A stretch of 17,253 nucleotides of DNA from Halobacteriales archaeon SW_10_68_16. Lineage in GTDB: Archaea > Halobacteriota > Halobacteria > Halobacteriales > Haloarculaceae. Location of the stretch: positions 1-17,253 of the forward strand of contig PXSG01000059.1 in assembly GCA_003023485.1 (NCBI GenBank), given 5' to 3'. A model generated the notes under the pieces. The model saw only the letters and a program-made list of their open reading frames with translations. It was not told the origin of the DNA and did no database searches. This document shows positions 8,021 to 14,492 of this stretch, in pieces. Position 1 is the stretch's first letter. Every line of letters begins with the position of its first letter. A program made the translations under genes and the position numbers.

Positions 8021-8998
8021 TCACGAACGCACGGGGTCGCGCTCCCAGAAGGCGCTCGATTTCTGGAGTTTCGGCACCCAGGTGTCGGACTCGCGGGCGA
8101 GCATCGCCACCCGGGAGCGTTCGACCTCCTTGAGGACATCGTGGTCGGGCAAATACTCGCGCATCGCCTCGGCGAAGGCGCGGACCTCGCTGTGGTCGGG
8201 CATCGAATCGCGGTCCAGCCGGCCCCGCGAGTGGCCCACGTGCATGTAGGCTTTCAGTTCGACGAAGTCCGCGTCCGCGCGGTCGCACATCGCCGCGTAC
8301 CACTCGGGGTGGTGCATGTTGTGCCCGCGGACCAGTGTCGTCCGGATGACCGTCCGCGTCTCCTCCTTGGCGGCGAGGACGTCCAGCGTCCCGATCAGCG
8401 ACTCCCAGGCGTCGTCCTCGATGGCCTTGACCGTCGACTCGAAGGTGCCACGGTCGGGGGCGTCGACGGAGACGTACAGTTGCGTGGGGTCACACTCGGC
8501 CAGTACCTCGGGTTTGGTGCCGTTCGAGACGAGGAAGGTGGTGATGTCGCGGTCGTGGAAGGCCTCGACGAGTTCCGGCAGGTAGGGATAGAGGGTCGGT
8601 TCGCCGTCCAGTGAGATGGCGACGTGGCGGGGTTCCATGGCCTCCTCGAAGCGCTCGCGGGGGACCTGGTCGTTGCCGCCGAATCCCGAGAGGAGTTTCG
8701 TCTGCAGGCGGATGGAGGCATCGACGACCGCCTCGGGGTCGTCCCACTCGACGCCGTCGAGTTCGTAGGCGTGGCCCGCGTGGTCGCGCCAGCAGAAGAC
8801 ACACCGCTCGTTGCACTTCACCACCGGCGTCATCTGGATACAGCGGTGGGACTCGATACCGTAGAAGACGTTCTTGTAACATTTGCCCTCCCCGCGCATC
8901 GCGTTTTTCGTCCACCCGCAGGTCTGCGTTGCGGTGTGGTTCTCGGAATGGTAGTCCGGGTCGTCTACCTGCTTGGGGCCACCCTCGGAGTCGCTCAT
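8021..8998 (-). CDS. taw1: tRNA 4-demethylwyosine synthase (TYW1)
   Basis: This radical SAM enzyme condenses N1-methylguanosine-37 of tRNA-Phe with pyruvate to form the tricyclic 4-demethylwyosine. The 325-aa protein carries the radical SAM ligands Cys62, Cys66 and Cys69 (CNERCVFC) and the three Cys of the second 4Fe-4S cluster at 27, 40 and 53 (CGWTKNAMRGEGKC, then FYGIESHRC), exactly the archaeal TYW1 layout. SLDGEPTLYPYLPEL and the KAYMHVGHSRGRL block are also characteristic. It lacks the flavodoxin domain of eukaryotic TYW1, as expected in archaea. The ATG at 8998 was chosen because a TTATT element lies 25-29 bases upstream, consistent with leaderless transcription. Longer readings to 9547 enter sequence without family similarity. 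The gene faces the GH13 gene across a 47-bp gap. Confidence 0.95.
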   Translation of the reverse strand: MSDSEGGPKQVDDPDYHSENHTATQTCGWTKNAMRGEGKCYKNVFYGIESHRCIQMTPVVKCNERCVFCWRDHAGHAYELDGVEWDDPEAVVDASIRLQTKLLSGFGGNDQVPRERFEEAMEPRHVAISLDGEPTLYPYLPELVEAFHDRDITTFLVSNGTKPEVLAECDPTQLYVSVDAPDRGTFESTVKAIEDDAWESLIGTLDVLAAKEETRTVIRTTLVRGHNMHHPEWYAAMCDRADADFVELKAYMHVGHSRGRLDRDSMPDHSEVRAFAEAMREYLPDHDVLKEVERSRVAMLARESDTWVPKLQKSSAFWERDPVRS

Positions 8999-9022
8999 AC
9001 CCCGGTGTGTGCCTTCACCCCC

Positions 9023-9027
9023 AATAA
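9023..9027 (-). promoter_or_regulatory. TATA-like element of taw1
   Basis: The minus strand reads TTATT in GTGTTATTGG, 25-29 bases upstream of the ATG at 8998. This is the standard haloarchaeal spacing for a leaderless transcript and supports the chosen start. Confidence 0.5.
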
Positions 9028-9151
9028 CACCCACGGTGAGGAAACCGGGGTGAAGTTGACTGGCAGTCGATCGATTTGGTGTAGCGATACGAGGTTTAAG
9101 ATGCGGGGTGCCAGAAAGACATTTGCCCGTCGGGACCCGACTCACGCGGTG

Positions 9152-9385
9152 ATGCAACAGCGCGACCGCTTCGATCTCGTCTTGCTCGTGGTCCTCGCGG
9201 TCGTGCTCACCCTGGAGCGGTACGGGACCAGCGGTGCCATCGGGACGCCCGGCGCCGTCGCCGACGCGGTCCTCTCGCTCGACGTCGTCGTCTACCTCGT
9301 CGTCGGCAGCGTCCTCGGGGTGGCGTTCGTCGGGTACATCGCCGTCTACCTCCCGTACAAACAAAGCGAGAACGCCCCGCGGTGA
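9152..9385 (+). CDS. Small two-helix membrane protein, function unknown
   Basis: The 77-aa product has two clear hydrophobic segments, LVLLVVLAVVLTL (residues 9-21) and a longer one around VVVYLVVGSVLGVAFVGYIAVYL (46-68), joined by a Gly/Ala loop and ended by a short polar tail. I do not recognise the family. It lies between the divergent taw1 gene and the XPB gene and has haloarchaeal codon use, so it is probably real. The ATG at 9152 starts directly before the first helix. An in-frame ATG at 9101 would add a basic 17-residue extension but sits on the TTTAAG (9095-9100) that is more likely the promoter. Confidence 0.7.
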   Translation: MQQRDRFDLVLLVVLAVVLTLERYGTSGAIGTPGAVADAVLSLDVVVYLVVGSVLGVAFVGYIAVYLPYKQSENAPR

Positions 9386-9504
9386 CCGATACACCGGATT
9401 CGACGATACGAAAACCGACAAGAGTCGGCTCCTTCGGTGCCGGATTCGCCTTCGGCGTGGTCGCGACAGCCACACGGTGCGCTGTCGGGTGGGCGCCACA
9501 GCCG

Positions 9505-9508
9505 TTAT
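9505..9508 (+). promoter_or_regulatory. TATA-like element of the XPB-Bax1 gene group
   Basis: TTAT lies about 20 bases before the ATG at 9528, in GC-rich DNA with no other AT-rich element nearby. It would give a leaderless transcript from 9528. An in-frame ATG at 9507 overlaps this element and is therefore less likely to be the start. Confidence 0.4.
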
Positions 9509-9527
9509 GCCGGTCCGCGTCCCACGG

Positions 9528-10916
9528 ATGGGCGTGGCGACGGTCACGCTCAGTTACGAGGAGGGGACCATCCGGGTCGAGAGCGACGCGGACATCGACG
9601 ACCTCGACCTCCCCGGCGTCGAGTACGACTCCCGCTCTCAGTCGGGGCGGGCGCCGGCCTACCGGTACGCGGACCTGCGGGACGCGCTGGCAGAGGCTGC
9701 GGGGGCCGACCTCGCAGTCGAGGACCGCGTCTTCGACCTCTCCTCGCTGTCGCTGTCCTCGACCTACCGGCTCCGGGAGTACCAGCAGGTGGCCCTGGAC
9801 GCATGGCTGGCCGGCGAGGGCAACGCGGGGTCGGGTCCGCGCGAACGGGGCGTGCTCGAGCTGCCCACGGGAAGCGGCAAGACCGTCATCGGTATCGCCG
9901 CCATGGAGGAGCTCGGGACACCCACCCTCGTCGTGGTGCCGACCATCGACCTGCTCGACCAGTGGCGCCGCGAACTCGAACGGGAGTTCGACGTCCCCGT
10001 CGGGCAACTTGGCGGAGGGCAACAGCACGTCGCGGACGTGACCGTCTCGACGTACGACTCCGCCTACCTGCGGGCCGACGAACTGGGCGACCGCTTCGGG
10101 CTCGCGGTCTTCGACGAGGTCCACCACCTCGGCGGCGAGGGCTACCGCGACATCGCGCGCCTGCTGGCGGCGCCGGCCCGCCTGGGGCTGACCGCCACCT
10201 TCGAGCGACCGGACGGCGCCCACGAGGTCGTGGCGGACCTGCTCGGAGCGCTCGTCCACCGCGTCGGCGTCGACGACCTCGCCGGCGACCACCTCGCCGA
10301 GTACGACATCAAGCGCCTCGAAGTATCCCTGACCGAGGAGGAGCGGGAGGTCTACGAGCGCCACCAGGAGACGTTCACCGACTACCTCGCACGGTCGGGC
10401 ATCCAACTGCACAGCGGCAGCGACTACCAGGAACTGGTCAAACGGTCGGGAACGGATCCGCGGGCGCGGGAGGCCCTGCTCGCCAAGCAGCGCGCACGCG
10501 AGGTGATGATGAACGCCGAGCGGAAGGTCGACCGCCTCGCGGACCTGCTGGGCCGCCACCGCGGGGACCGCGTCATCGTCTTCACCGCCCACACCGACCT
10601 CGTCTACCGCCTCTCCGAACGGTTCCTCATCCCGGCCATCACCCACGAGACGCCCGCGAGCGAACGGAGTGCCATCCTCGATGGGTTCCGGGCCGGCGAG
10701 TACTCCCGTGTCGTCACCGCGAACGTCTTAGACGAGGGGGTGGACGTCCCCGACGCCAACGTCGCCGTCGTCCTCTCGGGGTCTGGCAGCGAGCGGGAGT
10801 TCACCCAGCGACTCGGCCGCATCTTGCGACCCAAAGCGGACGGCGGGCGGGCACTGCTGTACGAACTCGTCACCGAGGAGACCGCCGAGGAGCGCGTCGC
10901 GCGCCGGCGGCGGTGA
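9528..10916 (+). CDS. XPB/Rad25-like superfamily 2 DNA helicase
   Basis: Archaeal XPB homologues are 3'-5' DNA helicases/translocases linked to DNA repair and known to pair with the nuclease Bax1. Numbering from the ATG at 9528, the 462-aa protein has motif Q-like LREYQQVALDAW (82-93), Walker A TGSGKT (114-119), Walker B DEVH (196-199), motif III TAT (222-224) and, in the second RecA domain, TANVLDEGVDVPD and motif VI TQRLGRILRP. The N-terminal 80 residues hold the VEYDSRSQSGRAPAYRY segment typical of the haloarchaeal form. Everything expected is present and length is normal. The next gene begins 13 bases later and the Bax1 gene follows it. Exact role in nucleotide excision repair or other repair is inferred from family. 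Confidence 0.93.
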   Translation: MGVATVTLSYEEGTIRVESDADIDDLDLPGVEYDSRSQSGRAPAYRYADLRDALAEAAGADLAVEDRVFDLSSLSLSSTYRLREYQQVALDAWLAGEGNAGSGPRERGVLELPTGSGKTVIGIAAMEELGTPTLVVVPTIDLLDQWRRELEREFDVPVGQLGGGQQHVADVTVSTYDSAYLRADELGDRFGLAVFDEVHHLGGEGYRDIARLLAAPARLGLTATFERPDGAHEVVADLLGALVHRVGVDDLAGDHLAEYDIKRLEVSLTEEEREVYERHQETFTDYLARSGIQLHSGSDYQELVKRSGTDPRAREALLAKQRAREVMMNAERKVDRLADLLGRHRGDRVIVFTAHTDLVYRLSERFLIPAITHETPASERSAILDGFRAGEYSRVVTANVLDEGVDVPDANVAVVLSGSGSEREFTQRLGRILRPKADGGRALLYELVTEETAEERVARRRR

Positions 10917-10929
10917 CGAGCGAGTCAGT

Positions 10930-11403
10930 ATGAGTGGGGGGTCACAGACGCGAAACTACATATTCTGGCGCCACGTACTCCCGGGCGTGCCAGTCGGCTA
11001 CGACCCACAGGAGGTTCCGCTCTACGAGAGCCGGGAGGTCCTCGAGGCCGAGTACGCGGCGGCCGAGCGCGACGGCGAACCGTTCTTCGCCGTGGAGGCC
11101 TACGAGGAGGGCTACGCGGTCACCTACGACCTGCTCCCGACGGGCCAGGAACTCGCGGCGCCGGCGGCCTCGGAGGTCGGGGAGCGACTCACCCGCGAGG
11201 TCGAGGACATCGTCGCCGACGAGCGGATGCCGACGACGGAGGTGAGCAAGTCGGTGAGCGCCTCGCTGGGTCACGTCGCCTTCTTCGGCCGCGAGCACAG
11301 CGCCCGCCGGGTGGCCGCCGCCATCTCGACGGTCGTCCTCAACGAGGCCAACTGGGTGGAGGCCTCGCCGCCACAGGACGCCGTGGGGTCGCGGCGGAAC
11401 TGA
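10930..11403 (+). CDS. Hypothetical protein encoded between the XPB and Bax1 genes
   Basis: I do not recognise this 157-aa protein. It is soluble, acidic and begins MSGGSQTRNYIFWRHVLPG. The middle (residues 35-75) is an alternating acidic/aromatic stretch (EPFFAVEAYEEGYAVTYDLLP). The C-terminal third (KSVSASLGHVAFFGREHSARRVAAAISTVVLN) looks like a helical domain. Codon use matches its neighbours. It begins 13 bases after the helicase stop and ends 39 bases before the nuclease start, so all three are probably co-transcribed. The position suggests a role with the helicase-nuclease pair, but nothing in the sequence shows it. Confidence 0.8.
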   Translation: MSGGSQTRNYIFWRHVLPGVPVGYDPQEVPLYESREVLEAEYAAAERDGEPFFAVEAYEEGYAVTYDLLPTGQELAAPAASEVGERLTREVEDIVADERMPTTEVSKSVSASLGHVAFFGREHSARRVAAAISTVVLNEANWVEASPPQDAVGSRRN

Positions 11404-11442
11404 CGCCTGGATTTTTGGCGGTCGGCCACCGAGGGCCAGGCA

Positions 11443-12651
11443 GTGCTCACGAAGGACCTGCTGCGGGTCTCGCGGGCGGGTGGCGGCTACCACCCGCAGT
11501 TCGCCGACGCCGCCGAGGAGCGCCTCGCGGCGCGGGTCATCGGCTGCTACCAGGGCCACGTCGGCGAGCGACGGGCGGACCTCCAGACGGCCCTGACCGA
11601 CATCGAGCGCGACAGCGACGACTTCAAGCTGGTCCGGGGGTTCGCCAAACTGCTCGACCGCGAAGCGACCTACGAGACGCGGGCGCCCGTCGACCCCGAG
11701 CGGGCCCGCCGTGCCGCCTTCGCCGCGGGGGAGACCGTCGGCGTCGTCACCGAATCCGAGCGGGCGACCGCGCTCGCCCGCGCGGCCGAACGGCTGGGGG
11801 CCGACCCCGAAGACGTCGAGGCGTCGCTCTATGCGGACCGCGAGAGAGAGCAGGTCCTCGTCGACGTGGACGTCCGCTGGGACCCGGAGACGCTCGTCGA
11901 GCAGTACAACCTCTCGCTGGCCCAGACCGCCCTCTTCGACGCCACCGAGGTCCGCGTCCGGAGCAGCGACCCCAAGCGCGTGGTCTCGGCGGTCAAGCGA
12001 CTCCGCCTGCTCTACGAGGTGCGCCTGCTCCCCGAGGCGGACCGTCGCGTCGTCGGCGAGACCGACCGCGAGGTGGTCGTCACCGGCCCCGACGCGCTCT
12101 TCCGGCGCAGCCGCCGCTATGGCACTCGCTTTGCCCGCCTGCTGCGGACCGTCGCAGGGACCGCGGAATGGCGCCTCGAGGCGACCGTCGACGACCGCGG
12201 GACAGAACGGGAGCTGACCCTCGCGACCGGCGATGTCACCGTGCCGGGCGTCGATCCCGTGGCCGAGGTCACCTTCGACAGCGGCGTGGAGGCCGACTTC
12301 GCGGCCCGCTTCTCGTCGCTGGACCTGGACTGGACGCTCGTCCGCGAGCCAGACCCCGTACCTGCGGGGGAGCACGTCGTCATCCCCGACTTCGCGTTCG
12401 ACTACGACCACGGCGACTTCCGTGTCTACTTCGAGATCATGGGCTTCTGGACGCCCGAGTACGTCGAGAAGAAACTCTCCCGCCTGGCCGAGGTCGAGGA
12501 CGTCGAGATGCTCGTGGCGGTCGACGAGTCGCTCGGCCTCGGCGAGGATGCCGACGAGAGCCGGACCGACTCGGGCGACGCGGCCGCCGAAATCGAGGCC
12601 CGCGACCACCGCGCCATCCCCTACGCGGGGACGGTCCGGGAGCGGGAGTGA
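11443..12651 (+). CDS. Bax1-type nuclease (DUF790), apparently lacking its C-terminal region
   Basis: Bax1 is a structure-specific endonuclease that works with archaeal XPB. The 402-aa product begins at a GTG with MLTKDLLRVSRAGGGYHPQF, the conserved DUF790 opening. It has the conserved ALFDATEVRVRSSDP and LFRRSRRYGTRFARLL blocks. The PD-(D/E)xK-like nuclease core reads SGVEADFAARF (conserved Glu), VVIPDFAFDY (conserved Asp) and VYFEIMGFWTPEYVEKK. After VAVDESLGLGEDADES the protein ends at YAGTVRERE. In relatives I remember, this point is followed by VKDV and some 60-80 more residues. The truncated end falls exactly at an imperfect 20-bp direct repeat that also lies beyond the adjacent candidate toxin-antitoxin pair. 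The catalytic core is intact. The length comparison is from memory. Confidence 0.88.
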   Translation: MLTKDLLRVSRAGGGYHPQFADAAEERLAARVIGCYQGHVGERRADLQTALTDIERDSDDFKLVRGFAKLLDREATYETRAPVDPERARRAAFAAGETVGVVTESERATALARAAERLGADPEDVEASLYADREREQVLVDVDVRWDPETLVEQYNLSLAQTALFDATEVRVRSSDPKRVVSAVKRLRLLYEVRLLPEADRRVVGETDREVVVTGPDALFRRSRRYGTRFARLLRTVAGTAEWRLEATVDDRGTERELTLATGDVTVPGVDPVAEVTFDSGVEADFAARFSSLDLDWTLVREPDPVPAGEHVVIPDFAFDYDHGDFRVYFEIMGFWTPEYVEKKLSRLAEVEDVEMLVAVDESLGLGEDADESRTDSGDAAAEIEARDHRAIPYAGTVRERE

Positions 12652-12652
12652 G
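12633..12652 (+). repeat. Left copy of an imperfect 20-bp direct repeat flanking the DUF2283 module
   Basis: This copy spans the last codons and stop of the Bax1 gene. It matches 13262-13281 at 18 of 20 positions by direct reading (shared start GGTCCGGGAGC, shared end GTGAG). The two copies are 629 bp apart and enclose exactly the two minus-strand genes at 12661-13181 and their promoter. A target duplication or recombination site is possible; chance in GC-rich DNA is not excluded. Confidence 0.5.
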
Positions 12653-12660
12653 CACCGGCG

Positions 12661-12969
12661 TCATTCCACGTCGACGACTGTCCCGCTCTTGATCCGGTCT
12701 GTGTAGAAGGCGGTGATGACGAACGGACTGTCGACGCCGATCTTCACGACCACGAGCAGGTACTTTTCTGTCACCCGTGTCTCGTCGTACTGTCGGTAGT
12801 AGAGGAAGACATCCTCGTCTTGCTCGCTTTTGCGGATGTCGTCCGGTTTCTGGAGCGTCTCTTCGATGCGGTCGATCTGTCCCTTCATCTCGGAACGCTG
12901 TTCGATGTGTTCGAGACGCTCGTCAGTGAGTCGAATGTCCCTATCCGCGTAGTCGGAGAGACGTCTCAC
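12661..12969 (-). CDS. Toxin-like protein paired with DUF2283, possible RelE/Barnase-EndoU-type RNase fold
   Basis: The 102-aa protein has the pattern of small proteins encoded with DUF2283: HIEQRSEM (His21), a helix with RIEETLQKPDDIRKS (34-48), then strands VFLYYRQY (54-61), KYLLVVVK (69-76) and PFVITAFYTDRIKSG (82-96). This resembles BECR-fold (Barnase-EndoU-ColicinE5/D-RelE) proteins, many of which are RNases; His21, Arg25 and Thr86 are candidate functional residues by position only. The GTG start at 12969 overlaps the DUF2283 stop as GTGA, so the pair is translationally coupled, antitoxin first. It converges on the Bax1 gene with a 9-bp gap. Toxicity is inferred from family and layout, not shown. 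Confidence 0.72.
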   Translation of the reverse strand: MRRLSDYADRDIRLTDERLEHIEQRSEMKGQIDRIEETLQKPDDIRKSEQDEDVFLYYRQYDETRVTEKYLLVVVKIGVDSPFVITAFYTDRIKSGTVVDVE

Positions 12970-13181
12970 GCTTCGGGCCGTTTCTCGAAGGTGACGTCGA
13001 AGGGCAGTTCGCGCTCCTTTCGGGAGGAGACGTTGAGGACCGCGACACCGATAGTTTCGCCGTCCTCGTTGACCCGCTCGAAGACGCCGTCTCCGAGGTC
13101 CACGAAGAAGCCACGCTCGTCTTGGCGGGTCAGTTCAAGATAGTCACCCTCTTCGTCGTACCAGACCGATAGTCCGCCCAT
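12966..13181 (-). CDS. DUF2283 family protein, candidate antitoxin
   Basis: The 71-aa product matches the DUF2283 pattern: an opening strand with VWYDEEGDYLELT (residues 6-18), GFFVDLGDGVFERVNEDGETIGVAVLNVS, then a short acidic and basic tail. This small beta fold is frequently encoded just upstream of a toxin-like partner, as here. The ATG at 13181 was chosen because it directly precedes the first strand and a CTTAAC element lies about 29 bases upstream. Longer readings to 13307 add sequence with no family character. Its stop overlaps the partner start by 4 bases. Composition is somewhat less GC-rich than neighbouring housekeeping genes, consistent with acquisition. Confidence 0.82.
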   Translation of the reverse strand: MGGLSVWYDEEGDYLELTRQDERGFFVDLGDGVFERVNEDGETIGVAVLNVSSRKERELPFDVTFEKRPEA

Positions 13182-13208
13182 CGTGGTTTGAATCACGCGT
13201 GTCTGACA

Positions 13209-13214
13209 GTTAAG
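13209..13214 (-). promoter_or_regulatory. TATA-like element of the DUF2283-toxin pair
   Basis: The minus strand reads CTTAAC about 28-33 bases upstream of the ATG at 13181, the usual spacing for a leaderless haloarchaeal transcript. Confidence 0.45.
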
Positions 13215-13261
13215 TGACCCGCCTCGGCTACCGCGTCGCGTGGACGACTGGGCGGCGGGAT

Positions 13262-13281
13262 GGTCCGGGAGCAGGCGTGAG
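13262..13281 (+). repeat. Right copy of the imperfect 20-bp direct repeat
   Basis: It matches 12633-12652 at 18 of 20 positions. In the same phase as the Bax1 3' end it would read MVREQA then TGA, against TVRERE then TGA in the left copy. A run of six T follows 3 bases later. It could be a duplicated copy of the Bax1 gene end. Confidence 0.5.
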
Positions 13282-13284
13282 AAG

Positions 13285-13290
13285 TTTTTT
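13285..13290 (+). terminator. T-run, possible archaeal terminator
   Basis: Six T residues lie immediately after the right copy of the direct repeat, in otherwise GC-rich DNA. Archaeal termination needs only a T-run. It could be the original terminator of the XPB-Bax1 group. It could equally be part of the promoter of the gene at 13331. Confidence 0.3.
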
Positions 13291-13330
13291 ACCATTCGGA
13301 TATGCAATGCTGTTGTGGGGATAGACTGAC

Positions 13331-13837
13331 ATGTCAGCCAGAGAGCCGGGGATCAGTCAGGAGGAATCGTACACGAATTCGGCTGCCGGGTCGGCGGAAC
13401 CGTACTTTGAGGAGACCAAAAAGATTCTCGGTGGATTGTTTGCCAAGATCTTTTTGACCTTCGTCGTGCTCGGTTCGATCACTTTGGGTGCCGTTCTCGT
13501 AATGAGTTCCAATATTAATGTTTTCGCGGGAGGGCTCGCCGTCGCCGTGTTGCTTTTGCTGGGGATCACCTTTTACAACGCGAAATACCAGACAATAGTC
13601 GACTCGGACCGAATCGTTCAGAAATCGGTCTTTTTGTCGACCAATAGAACGACGATTTCCCCTTCTGAGATCGTCGGATGTTACCTCGTCTCACGGAAGG
13701 GAGTCGAAGGCATCGATCCGGATATGCTGCCCTACCTGACACAGAAGCTCGTCAGCTGGGACACCGTCACCGGGGTCTATATCGAAACGAATGGAGATCA
13801 GCCGGAGTTCACCGGGATAATCAAAAATCCCAGTTGA
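13331..13837 (+). CDS. AT-rich gene for a two-helix membrane protein with a cytoplasmic beta-rich domain
   Basis: The 168-aa protein has a polar N-terminus (1-36), two membrane helices (about 39-60 and 63-82) and a C-terminal soluble domain (83-168) reading YQTIVDSDRIVQKSVFLST, then ISPSEIVGCYLV. That resembles bacterial-type PH domains that follow paired helices, but I cannot assign a family. Base composition and codon use are strikingly AT-richer than all surrounding genes (AAT, TTT, ATA and AGA codons are common), which points to recent transfer. A T-rich element at 13285-13291 and GGGGA about 9 bases before the ATG may serve as promoter and weak ribosome site. It adjoins the candidate toxin-antitoxin pair, so the two may have arrived together. 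Confidence 0.78.
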   Translation: MSAREPGISQEESYTNSAAGSAEPYFEETKKILGGLFAKIFLTFVVLGSITLGAVLVMSSNINVFAGGLAVAVLLLLGITFYNAKYQTIVDSDRIVQKSVFLSTNRTTISPSEIVGCYLVSRKGVEGIDPDMLPYLTQKLVSWDTVTGVYIETNGDQPEFTGIIKNPS

Positions 13838-13849
13838 TTGGCGTGGAGC

Positions 13850-13942
13850 ATGAAGACTAATCTCCCTGGACTCCTCGTCACGGACCGCCCGGAGGAACTG
13901 TACGACGGCATTGAGCGCGCCCGCGGGCGAAACCGGGCGTGA
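13850..13942 (+). CDS. Possible 30-aa miniprotein or gene remnant
   Basis: A short reading frame starts at ATG 13850 and encodes about 30 residues, with a central VTDRPEELYDGIERARGR of normal haloarchaeal composition. It lies in the 111-bp gap between the AT-rich membrane gene and the end of the DHFR gene. Its GC content returns to chromosomal level from about 13870. It could be the tail of a gene lost when the AT-rich DNA arrived, a small protein, or chance. Confidence 0.25.
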   Translation: MKTNLPGLLVTDRPEELYDGIERARGRNRA

Positions 13943-13948
13943 AACCGG

Positions 13949-14428
13949 TCACTCCGGGCGCTCGCGCACCCACTCTTCGAGCGTGAAGCCCTCGTAGGGC
14001 GTCTCCGCGACCAGCCGCCACACCTCATCGTCCCACGCGGGGTAGACGGCGTCGCCCTCGTACTCGCCGGGGACGCGGCTGAGGACCATCCGGTCGAGGT
14101 GGGGCTGGAACAGTTCGTAGATGCCCGCCCCGCCGATGACGTAGGCGCGGTCGGCGTGGTCGGCGGCGATGTCGACGGCCTCCTCGACGCTCCCCGCCCG
14201 GACCGCGGTGTCGGCCTCGAACTCGCGTTCGCTGCGACTCATGACGATCTGAATCGTCCCGGGCAAGTCCTCGAACATCTCGAAGGTCCGCCGGCCCAGG
14301 ACGACGGGATAGTTGGCGATCCGTCCGCGGTACTGCTGTTTGTCTTCGGGTAGCGACTCCCAGGGGATCTCGTCGCCGTCTCCGATGACGCGGTCCTCCG
14401 ACAGCGCGGCGACCGAGACGAGTTCCAT
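13949..14428 (-). CDS. folA: Dihydrofolate reductase
   Basis: DHFR reduces dihydrofolate to tetrahydrofolate with NADPH for one-carbon metabolism and thymidylate synthesis. The 159-aa product begins [16 protein letters not shown] and has [14 protein letters not shown] with the active-site Trp and acidic residue region. It also has the NADPH-binding [17 protein letters not shown], and [13 protein letters not shown]. It closely resembles remembered Haloferax HdrA, including [13 protein letters not shown], and length is normal. The ATG at 14428 directly precedes the first strand. It lies 64 bases downstream of the DUF7122-like gene on the same strand and may share its transcript. Confidence 0.95.
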   Translation of the reverse strand: MELVSVAALSEDRVIGDGDEIPWESLPEDKQQYRGRIANYPVVLGRRTFEMFEDLPGTIQIVMSRSEREFEADTAVRAGSVEEAVDIAADHADRAYVIGGAGIYELFQPHLDRMVLSRVPGEYEGDAVYPAWDDEVWRLVAETPYEGFTLEEWVRERPE

Positions 14429-14492
14429 ACCCGGCCTTCGGACCGCCGTCACTCAAACGTGGCGTGGTCGTCAGAAACAGCGAGCCGTCGCG

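Noticed and set aside
9101..9151. Upstream start at 9101 for the small membrane protein
   Set aside because: It would begin directly on the TTTAAG promoter-like sequence and adds a basic stretch without membrane character; 9152 sits just before the first helix.
9415..9428. CCGAC-AAGA-GTCGG stem as a terminator
   Set aside because: The stem is only 5 bp, has no T-run on the plus strand, and short GC dyads are expected by chance here.
9234..9527. Upstream extension of the XPB-like helicase to 9234
   Set aside because: The added residues are a Ser/Arg/Thr-rich out-of-frame copy of the membrane protein gene; family similarity begins at 9528.
10942..12609. 555-codon minus-strand frame opposite the XPB-Bax1 interval
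   Set aside because: It runs antisense to two well-supported genes and has no recognisable motif.
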